From a bacterium (GTDB lineage Bacteria > Spirochaetota > UBA4802 > UBA5550), in contig JAAENB010000686.1 of the NCBI GenBank assembly GCA_024224995.1, positions 1-11,477 of the forward strand: DNA of 11,477 nucleotides, written 5' to 3'. The notes beneath the pieces are model-generated. The model ran no database searches. It was not told where the DNA came from and was given only the letters and a program-made list of their open reading frames with translations. Below are positions 1 to 7,159 of the stretch, in pieces. The first letter of the stretch is position 1. The number at the start of each line of letters is the position of its first letter. The position numbers and the translations under genes were made by a program.

Positions 1-89
1 TCGGAAGGTTCAAAAACATCTTTTATATAGATCGGTTTCCTGGTTGAAATAAAATATTTCATCCTGTGATCCGATTTTTTTTCATGCAT
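1..89 (-). CDS. Possible 5' end of a minus-strand gene, cut by the left edge
   Basis: An open frame runs from an ATG at 89-87 to the window edge with no stop, giving 29 residues beginning MHEKKSDHRMKYFIS and continuing TRKPIYIKDVFEPS. An AAAGG element lies about 8 nt upstream of the ATG, which is a good ribosome-binding site and the main reason to take it seriously. The fragment is hydrophilic, has no signal peptide, and matches no family I recognise. A second in-frame Met at residue 10 is an alternative start without an obvious site. A stop-free run this short can occur by chance in AT-rich DNA, so the call is tentative. If real, the gene is divergent from the lipoprotein gene at 288. Confidence 0.4.
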   Translation of the reverse strand, partial: MHEKKSDHRMKYFISTRKPIYIKDVFEPS

Positions 90-287
90 AAAAAAGACCT
101 TTGTTTTTGCGTACAGGTTCTCAAACTTAATCAAAAAACCCGAAAAACACTCTCCCCCCTCAAAAAAAATGGTGTTTCCCAATAACAAAAACATGAAGAT
201 AAGCCGAAACTAAAGTATGGAGGTTATTTTTGTGACATAAAAAAAGTAAGGTTTACGCGCAATAAAAATATTCAGAAGGGAATGAAA
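90..287. other. AT-rich intergenic region upstream of the lipoprotein gene
   Basis: This stretch has many A and T runs and a C-rich patch near 150-160. It carries no convincing open frame on either strand. A seven-codon ATG frame near 217 is too short to credit. No clear -35/-10 pair was found for either flanking gene. The useful element is the ribosome-binding site GAAGGG at 275-280, which sits 7 nt before the ATG at 288 but only 1 nt before the ATG at 282. It therefore favours 288 as the start of the downstream gene. Confidence 0.5.
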
Positions 288-950
288 ATGAAAAAAAAAT
301 TTAGATCAAGTATTGTATGCCTTTTCAGTGTAATAATTATATCTATAACGGGATGCGAAGCCGGGTTAAGCAGCGATGATTCCGCCGGTTCGGAAGGATC
401 AGGAGAGAGCGGTTTTAGTTTTTCGGATATATATACAAAAATGAAGAACATGCAGCAGGAGATCAACTCTTTAAATGCAACAGCTTCCCCGGTGGGTACG
501 ATTGTACCGTATGGAGGAACATCAATACCCGACGGGTGGAAGCTGTGTGATGGAACTGTGCTGTCCAGAACAGAGTACGCTGAACTTTTCAGCAAGATCG
601 GTACTGCCTGGGGGACAAGCAACGCAAGTTCATTCAATCTGCCCGATCTCAGGGGTGTTTTCCTGAGAGGTGTTTCCGGTACTTCCGGCATGGACCCGGA
701 TAAAAACGACAGAACCCCTCTGAAGCCCGGGGGCAACAGTGGGAACACCGTTGGTTCATACCAGGACGATATTATAGAAAGGCATTTGCATCCTAACAGA
801 TTTGCAGCATTGACCCCTTCAAATGGAGTGGAAGGCGGCGGTTTGAGAAGAGCAGCACAGGACGAAGCAGAGACCGAGTACAATGAGGGCGGCGGTAATG
901 AAACAAGACCCAAAAACGTATATGTTAATTATATAATTAAATATGAGTAA
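288..950 (+). CDS. Lipoprotein with phage tail-collar domain
   Basis: Predicted surface or periplasmic lipoprotein of 220 residues. The N-terminus is basic (MKKKFR), followed by a hydrophobic stretch and the lipobox ITGC, with Cys23 as the lipidated residue after signal peptidase II cleavage. A Ser/Gly/Glu-rich linker (about 24-45) and a short amphipathic helix (about 46-65, including KMKNMQQEINSL) lead to a phage tail-collar domain at about 68-125. The hallmark there is GTIVPYGG, then PDGWKLCDG, then NLPDLRGVFLRG. The tail end has an HLH motif (166-168) and closes with RPKNVYVNYIIKYE, the usual ending of collar-domain tail-fibre proteins. In phages such proteins form or trimerise receptor-binding fibres. 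Here no other phage gene is nearby, and the lipid anchor suggests a domesticated surface protein. ATG 288 is preferred over ATG 282 from ribosome-site spacing. Its ligand and function are unknown. Confidence 0.85.
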   Translation: MKKKFRSSIVCLFSVIIISITGCEAGLSSDDSAGSEGSGESGFSFSDIYTKMKNMQQEINSLNATASPVGTIVPYGGTSIPDGWKLCDGTVLSRTEYAELFSKIGTAWGTSNASSFNLPDLRGVFLRGVSGTSGMDPDKNDRTPLKPGGNSGNTVGSYQDDIIERHLHPNRFAALTPSNGVEGGGLRRAAQDEAETEYNEGGGNETRPKNVYVNYIIKYE

Positions 951-960
951 CTCACCAGGT

Positions 961-1004
961 AACCGGTGGGCGGTAGTTTGCATTGCCGCCCATAACACCC
1001 GGTT
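961..1004. terminator. Strong hairpin after the lipoprotein gene, possible terminator
   Basis: GGGCGG at 968-973 pairs with CCGCCC at 986-991, extended inward by TAGT/ATTG pairing with two G-T wobbles to a four-base loop. An outer stem AACCGG (961-966) pairs with CCGGTT (999-1004) across an asymmetric internal loop. It begins 10 bases after the stop of the lipoprotein gene and lies between convergent genes, as expected for a terminator. However, the run after it on the plus strand is A (1009-1015), not T, and the minus strand has no T run after the stem either. Classical Rho-independent termination is therefore not supported. It may be a 3'-end stabilising structure. Confidence 0.45.
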
Positions 1005-1241
1005 GAGCAAAAAAACTTGCATTTCTTCAATTTCATGTTATAAATATAATAATACAATGCGAAAACCGGCATTTATTATCGTAATACTTTGTGTATTAAT
1101 TCCGCTCTCCTCTATATTCCCCTTCCTGATGGCAAATGGAAGGAGATCACAATAGACCCGATTATAATTAAAAACAATGATTTTGTCATATGGAACCTGC
1201 CTTGTTATTTATTCACAGAATATTTAATACCTTACCCGGAA
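1005..1241. other. Intergenic region between convergent genes
   Basis: This gap separates the hairpin after the plus-strand lipoprotein gene from the stop of the minus-strand DUF4434 gene. It holds a weak inverted repeat, CCTTCC at 1121-1126 with GGAAGG at 1138-1143, without a T run. Two plus-strand open frames pass through it (943-1155 and 1089-1643), but neither has family signatures, and the second runs far into the antisense of the DUF4434 gene. I see no supported gene here. Confidence 0.4.
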
Positions 1242-3053
1242 TCAATACTTCATACTATATTGATTATAACTCGACCGCCCATCCCGGGTGATGCCGTTAA
1301 TATGGATATAAAAATCAGGAGCCAAATCCGAGTGGTCAAAGGGGATCCAGACTTCCTGTACCCCGGGAGAATACCCATTCTTTGTACCCCAATCAGGATC
1401 AATCCAACCTCTTTCCACAATAGCGCTCCGGATTATCCAGGTACTGTCATACCAGGTAAGTTTGTAGGTGGTGTCCGCATTTGCGATGTTGTAACCCCGG
1501 AGAACAAGGCCCTGCCCGTCATCAGTATCCCAGTATACAGCATTATTAATAATGGGCCGGTCAAAATCATCTTCGACCTGGTCCATGAGGGAAGGGGTAT
1601 CGAAGCGATCAGTACACCAATAAAATGGGTCATACATATATGATATTATCCGGGTAGTTTTTGCAGTGGACATGGTAATGGCGCGCTCTAACCTTTGTTT
1701 GGTAGTTCTGGAATTTTTCCTGGAATAACTGCAGAGCTCAAAATCGGGACTGTCTTTGTCTTTTTCAAAGGCTTCGAGATTAGCCCATAACTCCACCTCT
1801 ATGCCTTCGGTGGTTTTGAGTTCGTTCCCGGCCGTAGACATGGCATCAAATAACTCCCGGGTTGAAGCATTAAACTGGTTGACAAAAGTGTCCGCTCCAT
1901 CAACATCTTCATAATTAGCAAGCAAAGGATCTATTTCATTTATCTCCTTGTTTTCTTCAAATGGCCAGTACAACGCTCCCTTACCGGTCCCCCTGCCATC
2001 CTGCGGAATAATGACATCAACACCCTGTCTGGCGAGCTGTTTAAATCCCTCGACAGTGGAATCCAGGCTTGCATTTAAGCCGTTTTTTCTAACGCCAAAA
2101 TAAGGTGAGATGATATATTTTCGCTCCGGGCTAATCGATTTGAAAATATCTAATTCCATGCCATATTCGGAAAAAGAAGTATACTTTCCTTCATTATCCG
2201 GTTCAATATCCGGGTTAATATAAATATGTGATTCGAAAGTCTGGTAGATTCCCTTAAAGCTGGGGTGGTGACCATGCCGTTGTTCGTAATCATTAAACAG
2301 GCGGCGTGACCAATCGAGACTTGAATGTATCAGGTTCTTATCAATAGCCCATTGCTTATCCGACTGTACCGGGAACATGGGCGCGGCCAAATAAACATCC
2401 ATGCCCAGAGCATCAGCGACCATGAGGCGGCCGGTATCACTTTCTTCTGAGTCCTCAGTCAGTTCATAGGCTAAAAAGAGGACATCAACTTTTCCGCCAT
2501 TGTAAGTACAGGCAGACTGCCCATCATGGGGAAGTACTAAACGCCAAAAAACCTTAACCCCGCCGTCGAAGGGTACCAGAATTTGCCGGTCAAGGGATGG
2601 GGCCGGACAGGCAACTGCCGGACCGTAATGCTTATTCATCTGCCAGGTGAGGAAGTTTGCTAATTTCAATCCATGTGTATCCAGATCCTTTATGGCCTGG
2701 TCCACGCAGTGGGTACCATCGGGATGCCGGCAATCCCTTACAGGGTTTGGTTTATTATCATCATCCCATTCAGTAAGAGTCATGAGGTCATCATCGGAAC
2801 GTTTTTCTAATACGCTCCCAAATTGCAGTACTATTTTACCACCGGCCTTATGATATCGTTCGAGAACATCCTGCCACTTGCAATGGCTGCGGTCATAAAA
2901 CCAGGCTCCATCAATAGCCCAGGGATTGCTCACCGAAAGGTCATATGGCCGGTCACATGGACCGTTCTCTTCGTGAGCTGACTGGCTGCTGCCTGCGAGA
3001 GCTAACAGGCAAATGAAAATAAAACTAAACAAGGATAATAAGATTTTCCGCAT
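1242..3053 (-). CDS. Secreted DUF4434 family protein (glycoside-hydrolase-like)
   Basis: Predicted exported protein of 603 residues. Residues 1-26 form a Sec signal peptide (MRKILLSLFSFIFICLLALAG, likely cleaved near SQSA/H). The following domain fits DUF4434, a family predicted to adopt a TIM-barrel glycoside-hydrolase-like fold. Supporting landmarks are IDGAWFYD (47-54), GGKIVLQFGS (71-80), GMDVYLAAP (217-225), FKGIYQTFE (266-274), IISPYFG (314-320), PQDGRGTG (350-357), WANLEAF (423-429) and ISYMYDPFYWC (470-480). Glu274 and Glu427 are natural candidates for catalytic acids, by inference only. The last 90 or so residues look beta-rich and may be an accessory domain. The substrate is unknown, with a polysaccharide likely if the fold assignment holds. 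GGAG lies about 11 nt before the ATG. The gene is divergent from a diguanylate cyclase gene, which might link it to exopolysaccharide turnover, though the two share only an intergenic region. Confidence 0.75.
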   Translation of the reverse strand: MRKILLSLFSFIFICLLALAGSSQSAHEENGPCDRPYDLSVSNPWAIDGAWFYDRSHCKWQDVLERYHKAGGKIVLQFGSVLEKRSDDDLMTLTEWDDDNKPNPVRDCRHPDGTHCVDQAIKDLDTHGLKLANFLTWQMNKHYGPAVACPAPSLDRQILVPFDGGVKVFWRLVLPHDGQSACTYNGGKVDVLFLAYELTEDSEESDTGRLMVADALGMDVYLAAPMFPVQSDKQWAIDKNLIHSSLDWSRRLFNDYEQRHGHHPSFKGIYQTFESHIYINPDIEPDNEGKYTSFSEYGMELDIFKSISPERKYIISPYFGVRKNGLNASLDSTVEGFKQLARQGVDVIIPQDGRGTGKGALYWPFEENKEINEIDPLLANYEDVDGADTFVNQFNASTRELFDAMSTAGNELKTTEGIEVELWANLEAFEKDKDSPDFELCSYSRKNSRTTKQRLERAITMSTAKTTRIISYMYDPFYWCTDRFDTPSLMDQVEDDFDRPIINNAVYWDTDDGQGLVLRGYNIANADTTYKLTWYDSTWIIRSAIVERGWIDPDWGTKNGYSPGVQEVWIPFDHSDLAPDFYIHINGITRDGRSSYNQYSMKY

Positions 3054-3085
3054 ATTTTAGAGATCTCCAATTTTAAATAAGCTTC

Positions 3086-3114
3086 ATTATATAGGTGTTG
3101 TTTTTCAGTTAAAA
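3086..3114 (-). promoter_or_regulatory. Likely sigma-70-type promoter for the DUF4434 gene
   Basis: On the minus strand, a perfect -10 hexamer TATAAT lies at 3091-3086. Seventeen bases upstream is a poor -35, TTTTAA at 3114-3109. The -10 is about 35 bases before the ATG, leaving a short leader that includes GGAG. The call rests mainly on the perfect -10 and its position. AT-rich flanks make chance matches likely. Confidence 0.4.
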
Positions 3115-3134
3115 AGGGCAATTTTTTATTTTTT

Positions 3135-3161
3135 TTGGACATTCCCCTTAAAATTTATTAT
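3135..3161 (+). promoter_or_regulatory. Weak candidate promoter for the diguanylate cyclase gene
   Basis: TTGGAC at 3135-3140 could be a -35 and TATTAT at 3156-3161 a -10, but the spacing of 15 bases is short. A T-rich tract (3122-3136) just upstream could act as an UP-like element. A small inverted repeat, GGTAT at 3175-3179 with ATACC at 3184-3188, lies in the leader. No known c-di-GMP riboswitch pattern is visible in the leader. Confidence 0.22.
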
Positions 3162-3217
3162 GTTAATATGATGGGGTATTTATATACCGGCCAATAAACA
3201 GGGGTTTAACCAATAGT

Positions 3218-4306
3218 ATGATAGCTATAGATAAACAACTGGAGCCCCAATACCGGGAATATTACTTTAAGAATTCGATTAAAACCGTAAGAACGGGCCT
3301 GGTACTGGCGTTCCTATTATTTTCATTTTTTGGAATTTTGGATTATTGGGTCATACCCAATTCAAAATATAGCGTGTGGCTTATCCGTTATGCCGTAATT
3401 GTCCCTGTCTTAATAACCATATATGGAATCACCTATACGGCTTTCTTTAAAAAATATATACAATATATTTTATTTATAACATCACTATTTGCCGGTTATG
3501 CCATTATTTGCATGATTATTTTAACCGGGAAGAATGATCCGGGATTCCGGCTCTATTATTCGGGTTTAATCCTTGTTCTAGTATGGCTTCATACGCTTAC
3601 GAGGCTTCGATTTATTTACGCTACAATTTCCGGTATTATAATAATCGGGGGGTATGAATTTGTTATCCTGTTTATACGGGATGTCCCTCTTGGAGAACCG
3701 GGATACTTAAATTTTACGGAGTTTATAAGTAATAATTTCTTTTTGGTATCCGCCCATTGTATCGCTATGGCCGCGTCCTACAGAAGTGAATCGTATATGA
3801 GAAGAAATTTCACCCTCAGTCATTTTTTAAAAGAAAAAGCCATCAGGGACGGTCTTACCGGTCTCTTGAATCATACCGCCATTATTAATAAGCTCAATAA
3901 ACTCCTGGCCCATAATAAAAGATACGGCTATCCCCTGACGGTTATAATGTTTGATATTGATGATTTTAAAAAAGTAAACGATAAATACGGGCATCAAACC
4001 GGTGACAGGGTAATCCAGTCTATAGCGTCGGTAATAAAAGATTCCACCAGGGAGGTTGATTTTTCCGGACGATATGGGGGAGAGGAATATATGGTCATAT
4101 TACCGAGTGTAGAGCTGGCCAACGGGCTCATTGTGGCCGAAAAGATACGGAGGAGTGTTGAAAACCTGGACCTTTCTCCGGGACCTCGCGTAACCATCAG
4201 CGGCGGATGTGCTGAATGGGAAGATGAGGATACGGAAGCTTTAATTGAAAAATCCGATAAACTTCTCTATGCGGCGAAAAAAAAAGGAAAAAACCGGGAT
4301 AATTAA
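3218..4306 (+). CDS. Membrane-bound diguanylate cyclase (GGDEF domain)
   Basis: Makes cyclic di-GMP from two GTP at the inner membrane. The 362-residue protein has about six predicted transmembrane helices (roughly 24-42, 52-73, 80-102, 112-128, 132-152, 170-188), a short linker, then a GGDEF domain from about 205. Key motifs are intact: DGLTGLLNH at 211-219, metal-binding Asp246 in FDIDDFKKVND, GH and GD at 258-263, and the active-site loop GGEEY at 287-291, an accepted variant of GG(D/E)EF. The inhibitory site RxxD is present as REVD (278-281), exactly five residues before the loop, so product inhibition is expected. No EAL or HD-GYP domain follows, so it should only synthesise. The N-terminal region is a six-helix sensor I cannot assign to a named module. 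The ribosome site (GGGG, about 13 nt upstream) is weak. Its stop overlaps that of the convergent DUF5682 gene in TTAA. Confidence 0.93.
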   Translation: MIAIDKQLEPQYREYYFKNSIKTVRTGLVLAFLLFSFFGILDYWVIPNSKYSVWLIRYAVIVPVLITIYGITYTAFFKKYIQYILFITSLFAGYAIICMIILTGKNDPGFRLYYSGLILVLVWLHTLTRLRFIYATISGIIIIGGYEFVILFIRDVPLGEPGYLNFTEFISNNFFLVSAHCIAMAASYRSESYMRRNFTLSHFLKEKAIRDGLTGLLNHTAIINKLNKLLAHNKRYGYPLTVIMFDIDDFKKVNDKYGHQTGDRVIQSIASVIKDSTREVDFSGRYGGEEYMVILPSVELANGLIVAEKIRRSVENLDLSPGPRVTISGGCAEWEDEDTEALIEKSDKLLYAAKKKGKNRDN

Positions 4307-7146
4307 TCCAGCAGTTCTTTTATTGACAAAACAATATCATCATACTCATTTATGAGTTCCTTGATCCTGGTTTCACTTTCCAACAGCAATCCCTTTGCTT
4401 TTGTTTCTTTTCCTGTGTCTTTTCCTGTTTCCGGACTTTCAGCATCCTTCCACTGCGTGGAACTATTGCCCATAACCCCTGCAAGATAATTAACTGTTGA
4501 TGGATAATCTTTCAGCAAACTATAAAGCTTTTGTTCTTTATTACTAAGAGCAACTGCTTCATGTTCCGGAGTTTCGGTTTTTTTGATACCAGGTTTATCC
4601 TTTTCCCAAAAAAAGTCACTTCCTATGAGCGAGTTTAATGATGATGGGTATTGTTTGGACACCTCATTTATAAGGAGCCCGATTATTTCCTTATTGTCCT
4701 TGAGCGTTAACATCAGTTCGGGCATCCAGGATATGAGCACGGAATCGTCAGTTAAGGCAAATACCTTGCTCAACACCTCAACAATAAAATATGATAAGCC
4801 CTCAGCAAAATTGAGCGCCAGCAGCAAACCGCCCAGATAATCCGGAAAGGATCTGCTCAGAACATCAGTTTCCAGGAGATGATCAAAGAAAGACCGGACC
4901 TCATTAAGATCAAGCAGTTTCAGCAGCCACTGAGCCCCCCACAGTAAACCGGCTTTTTTCGGATCAAGTGATGTTGTATCTATCTGCCCCACACTAATGA
5001 GGAGCTGTTCCCTGCTGCAGCCGAGCGACAGGGCCAGGCTTTCAAGATGAAAAATAAACTGAAACATGCCGCATACTTCAGCAGGACTAACCCCCCTGTC
5101 CTCAAAAACCACAGGCAAAAGGGTGATGTAATGGGAATATCCCCTGTTAACAAAATTCTTAATCCATTCAGGCAGCCCCAGCGGATGAGACCTGTAGTAA
5201 TGGACAAAATTTCTTATTACAAAAAATATCTCACCTGCGTGTTTAACTCCGGTTTCCCCGGTTAAAGTGTCAATGGCATGATTTCCAAGATCTTCGGTTA
5301 AACGATCGTTATCCAGGTAGAGAACGCTGTCCTCTGCCAGGAAGAGAACATCATGAGCTTTTGTACCGGGACTGAATCCTTCTTTTTTAATGCGTTGTTC
5401 TATAACCTGCTCAATGGTAATCCCCTCATAACCCAGTTGAATAATAACACCCTGGTATTTACCAATGCGAATATCCCATGACTCCTGCCCGGGCACATGC
5501 CCCAGAGTCCGTTCACCCATAATGGGCTGCACAATAGTATCACCAAATAAATAGTGAATCCTCCACAGCACATCCGAGCAATCCAGCAGGTTTTCATTTT
5601 TTTTGAAATCCATCAGTGCCCGCTGTATGGTCTTTGCCTCAAGTTTTACTTTTTTTAGGGGAGAAAGCCTGTCATATATATTTTGTACCAGGGGGGGCAA
5701 TGAACCGTAGCCTACAGTGCCGATGCGGTCGGCACCAAACAGTACCTGGCAGAGCTGTGCTATGTTCCTCTTCTTTGGCGTATAGTCTTTTTCCAGACAG
5801 GTAACGGCAGCGTCCTGAAAATCAAAGAGCGACGGGAACCGCCTGTTTCGTATATTCGCGAGAAGGAGCGATGTTTCATAGATTGCAATGGAATCAGCAG
5901 TGCTCGCCAGGTAACCGTTTTTCCGTGCCAGTGAAACAATGCCGCCGCACCACTGAATAAGTTCTTTTTCATCTTCCTTTTCCAGGACCGGGGGCCGCGT
6001 CAGGTACCGGTCCAGAGATAATTCTTCTGATTTTTCTTTTTCAATACCGGACTCTTTTTCACTGCCCGGCTTGCTCTTCTTCGTTTTTTTATGAGAAAAA
6101 GGAACAATACCCGCAATCTTAAGGCTCTTCTTCCAGGTCGATTCCGATTTCATCACTGTTCCCGGGGCACTTCCGAACTGGTATTCCACAGCCATAAAAC
6201 TTGAAGGAACAATGCCGTATAACCATTCAGTACTCGTTCTTTCAGGAATATCATAGAGCGTTTTACTCTTAACACCAAACTCTTCAACATCGCTCACTGA
6301 ATGCAGGGCACCGCAAATATATAAAGCATCTTTCGGTTTCACCTTATTCTTCTTCATGTGGTTTTTTATTCGTGTCCACATATACTGTTCACGGAGACGA
6401 TCTGTTCTCAGTTCATCCGATTCTTTTCCAAGCCTGCGGAAAATACTTCCTATGAGATACATGACCTCCCGGTAGGTACGGTAATCACTCTCAATAATGA
6501 CCTGGTCAACATACTGGTCCCACCATTCCGAAAAGTACCTGACCCTGGCATTCTTTAAAAGAAAATAAGTAAACTGCTCAAAGGTTGGGGCAATATTTCC
6601 AATCTCAATACCATAGGAACCCTTATGGATATTCTCATCTTCATCACTATGCTGCTGTTCATGACCGGGTTTAACTTCATCCCACTGGAAAATATAATCT
6701 ACTGCCCTGTCCACAAAAACAAGCTCCACGCCAGGCGTGTTTAGCGCGTAACAAATGGCCTGGTATTCCGCTGATGCCTCTGTAATGGGAGCAATAACAC
6801 TGAAAGGAGCAAGTGAATTATCAAACTCCTCAGAGTTATTCGCGAAGGCCTGCAATGCTACGGGGAACTTACAGTCCTTCAAATCCTGAACAGAAGAAAT
6901 GAGGTCTTCACACAACTCAAGGTATATCACTTCAGGGGGATTGTGCCGCAACCGGTGAACCATCCTGAATGCCGAAGCCGGAGAGTGATGACACACCGGG
7001 AATATTTCAAGGGGTTCATTCATGGCTGTTGCCACATCATTCAGCAGTGTATTGATGATTTCATGAATCTCAACATGTTCGCTCTCAACATAGGATTGAG
7101 CGCATTCAAGGAGATACTCTTTTAATGATGTATAATCGTACGCCAT
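4303..7146 (-). CDS. DUF5682 family protein (YehM-like), possible TraB/Tiki-fold enzyme
   Basis: A large cytoplasmic protein of 947 residues, last in the operon; no signal peptide or membrane helix is seen. The N-terminal third carries the DUF5682 pattern: HHSPAS at 53-58, then PPEVIYLELCED (70-81), a segment ending in ALNTPGVELVFVD (134-146), EWWD at 207-210 and ICGALHS at 277-283. The paired histidine motifs and the conserved Glu after a hydrophobic strand resemble TraB/Tiki/PrgY and erythromycin-esterase-like proteins. A hydrolase fold is my inference, not established. A Lys/Glu-rich linker (about 352-377) separates this from a long, mostly helical C-terminal region ending in a probable coiled coil (about 905-947). 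E. coli YehM is the closest named counterpart I recall; it too sits with MoxR, VWA and SWIM genes. It starts 13 bases after the MoxR stop with only a weak ribosome site, suggesting coupled translation. Substrate unknown. Confidence 0.85.
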   Translation of the reverse strand: MAYDYTSLKEYLLECAQSYVESEHVEIHEIINTLLNDVATAMNEPLEIFPVCHHSPASAFRMVHRLRHNPPEVIYLELCEDLISSVQDLKDCKFPVALQAFANNSEEFDNSLAPFSVIAPITEASAEYQAICYALNTPGVELVFVDRAVDYIFQWDEVKPGHEQQHSDEDENIHKGSYGIEIGNIAPTFEQFTYFLLKNARVRYFSEWWDQYVDQVIIESDYRTYREVMYLIGSIFRRLGKESDELRTDRLREQYMWTRIKNHMKKNKVKPKDALYICGALHSVSDVEEFGVKSKTLYDIPERTSTEWLYGIVPSSFMAVEYQFGSAPGTVMKSESTWKKSLKIAGIVPFSHKKTKKSKPGSEKESGIEKEKSEELSLDRYLTRPPVLEKEDEKELIQWCGGIVSLARKNGYLASTADSIAIYETSLLLANIRNRRFPSLFDFQDAAVTCLEKDYTPKKRNIAQLCQVLFGADRIGTVGYGSLPPLVQNIYDRLSPLKKVKLEAKTIQRALMDFKKNENLLDCSDVLWRIHYLFGDTIVQPIMGERTLGHVPGQESWDIRIGKYQGVIIQLGYEGITIEQVIEQRIKKEGFSPGTKAHDVLFLAEDSVLYLDNDRLTEDLGNHAIDTLTGETGVKHAGEIFFVIRNFVHYYRSHPLGLPEWIKNFVNRGYSHYITLLPVVFEDRGVSPAEVCGMFQFIFHLESLALSLGCSREQLLISVGQIDTTSLDPKKAGLLWGAQWLLKLLDLNEVRSFFDHLLETDVLSRSFPDYLGGLLLALNFAEGLSYFIVEVLSKVFALTDDSVLISWMPELMLTLKDNKEIIGLLINEVSKQYPSSLNSLIGSDFFWEKDKPGIKKTETPEHEAVALSNKEQKLYSLLKDYPSTVNYLAGVMGNSSTQWKDAESPETGKDTGKETKAKGLLLESETRIKELINEYDDIVLSIKELLD

Positions 7147-7159
7147 AGGGGATACCGCT

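Noticed and set aside
272..913. Long minus-strand open frame (213 residues) opposite the lipoprotein gene
   Set aside because: It lies almost wholly antisense to a well-supported collar-domain gene, has low-complexity Pro/Ser/Leu composition and shows no family motif.
288..950. Prophage fragment, because of the collar domain
   Set aside because: No integrase, tail, capsid or lysis gene is in the window, and the protein has its own lipoprotein signal. A single domain does not support a prophage.
1089..1643. Plus-strand open frame of 184 residues spanning the gap and the DUF4434 3' end
   Set aside because: Two thirds are antisense to the DUF4434 gene and no domain is recognisable. The part in the gap (about 150 bases) alone is too short to support a gene remnant.
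3054..3217. c-di-GMP riboswitch upstream of the cyclase
   Set aside because: The leader is AT-rich and lacks the conserved GEMM-type sequence blocks; only a small five-pair hairpin is present.
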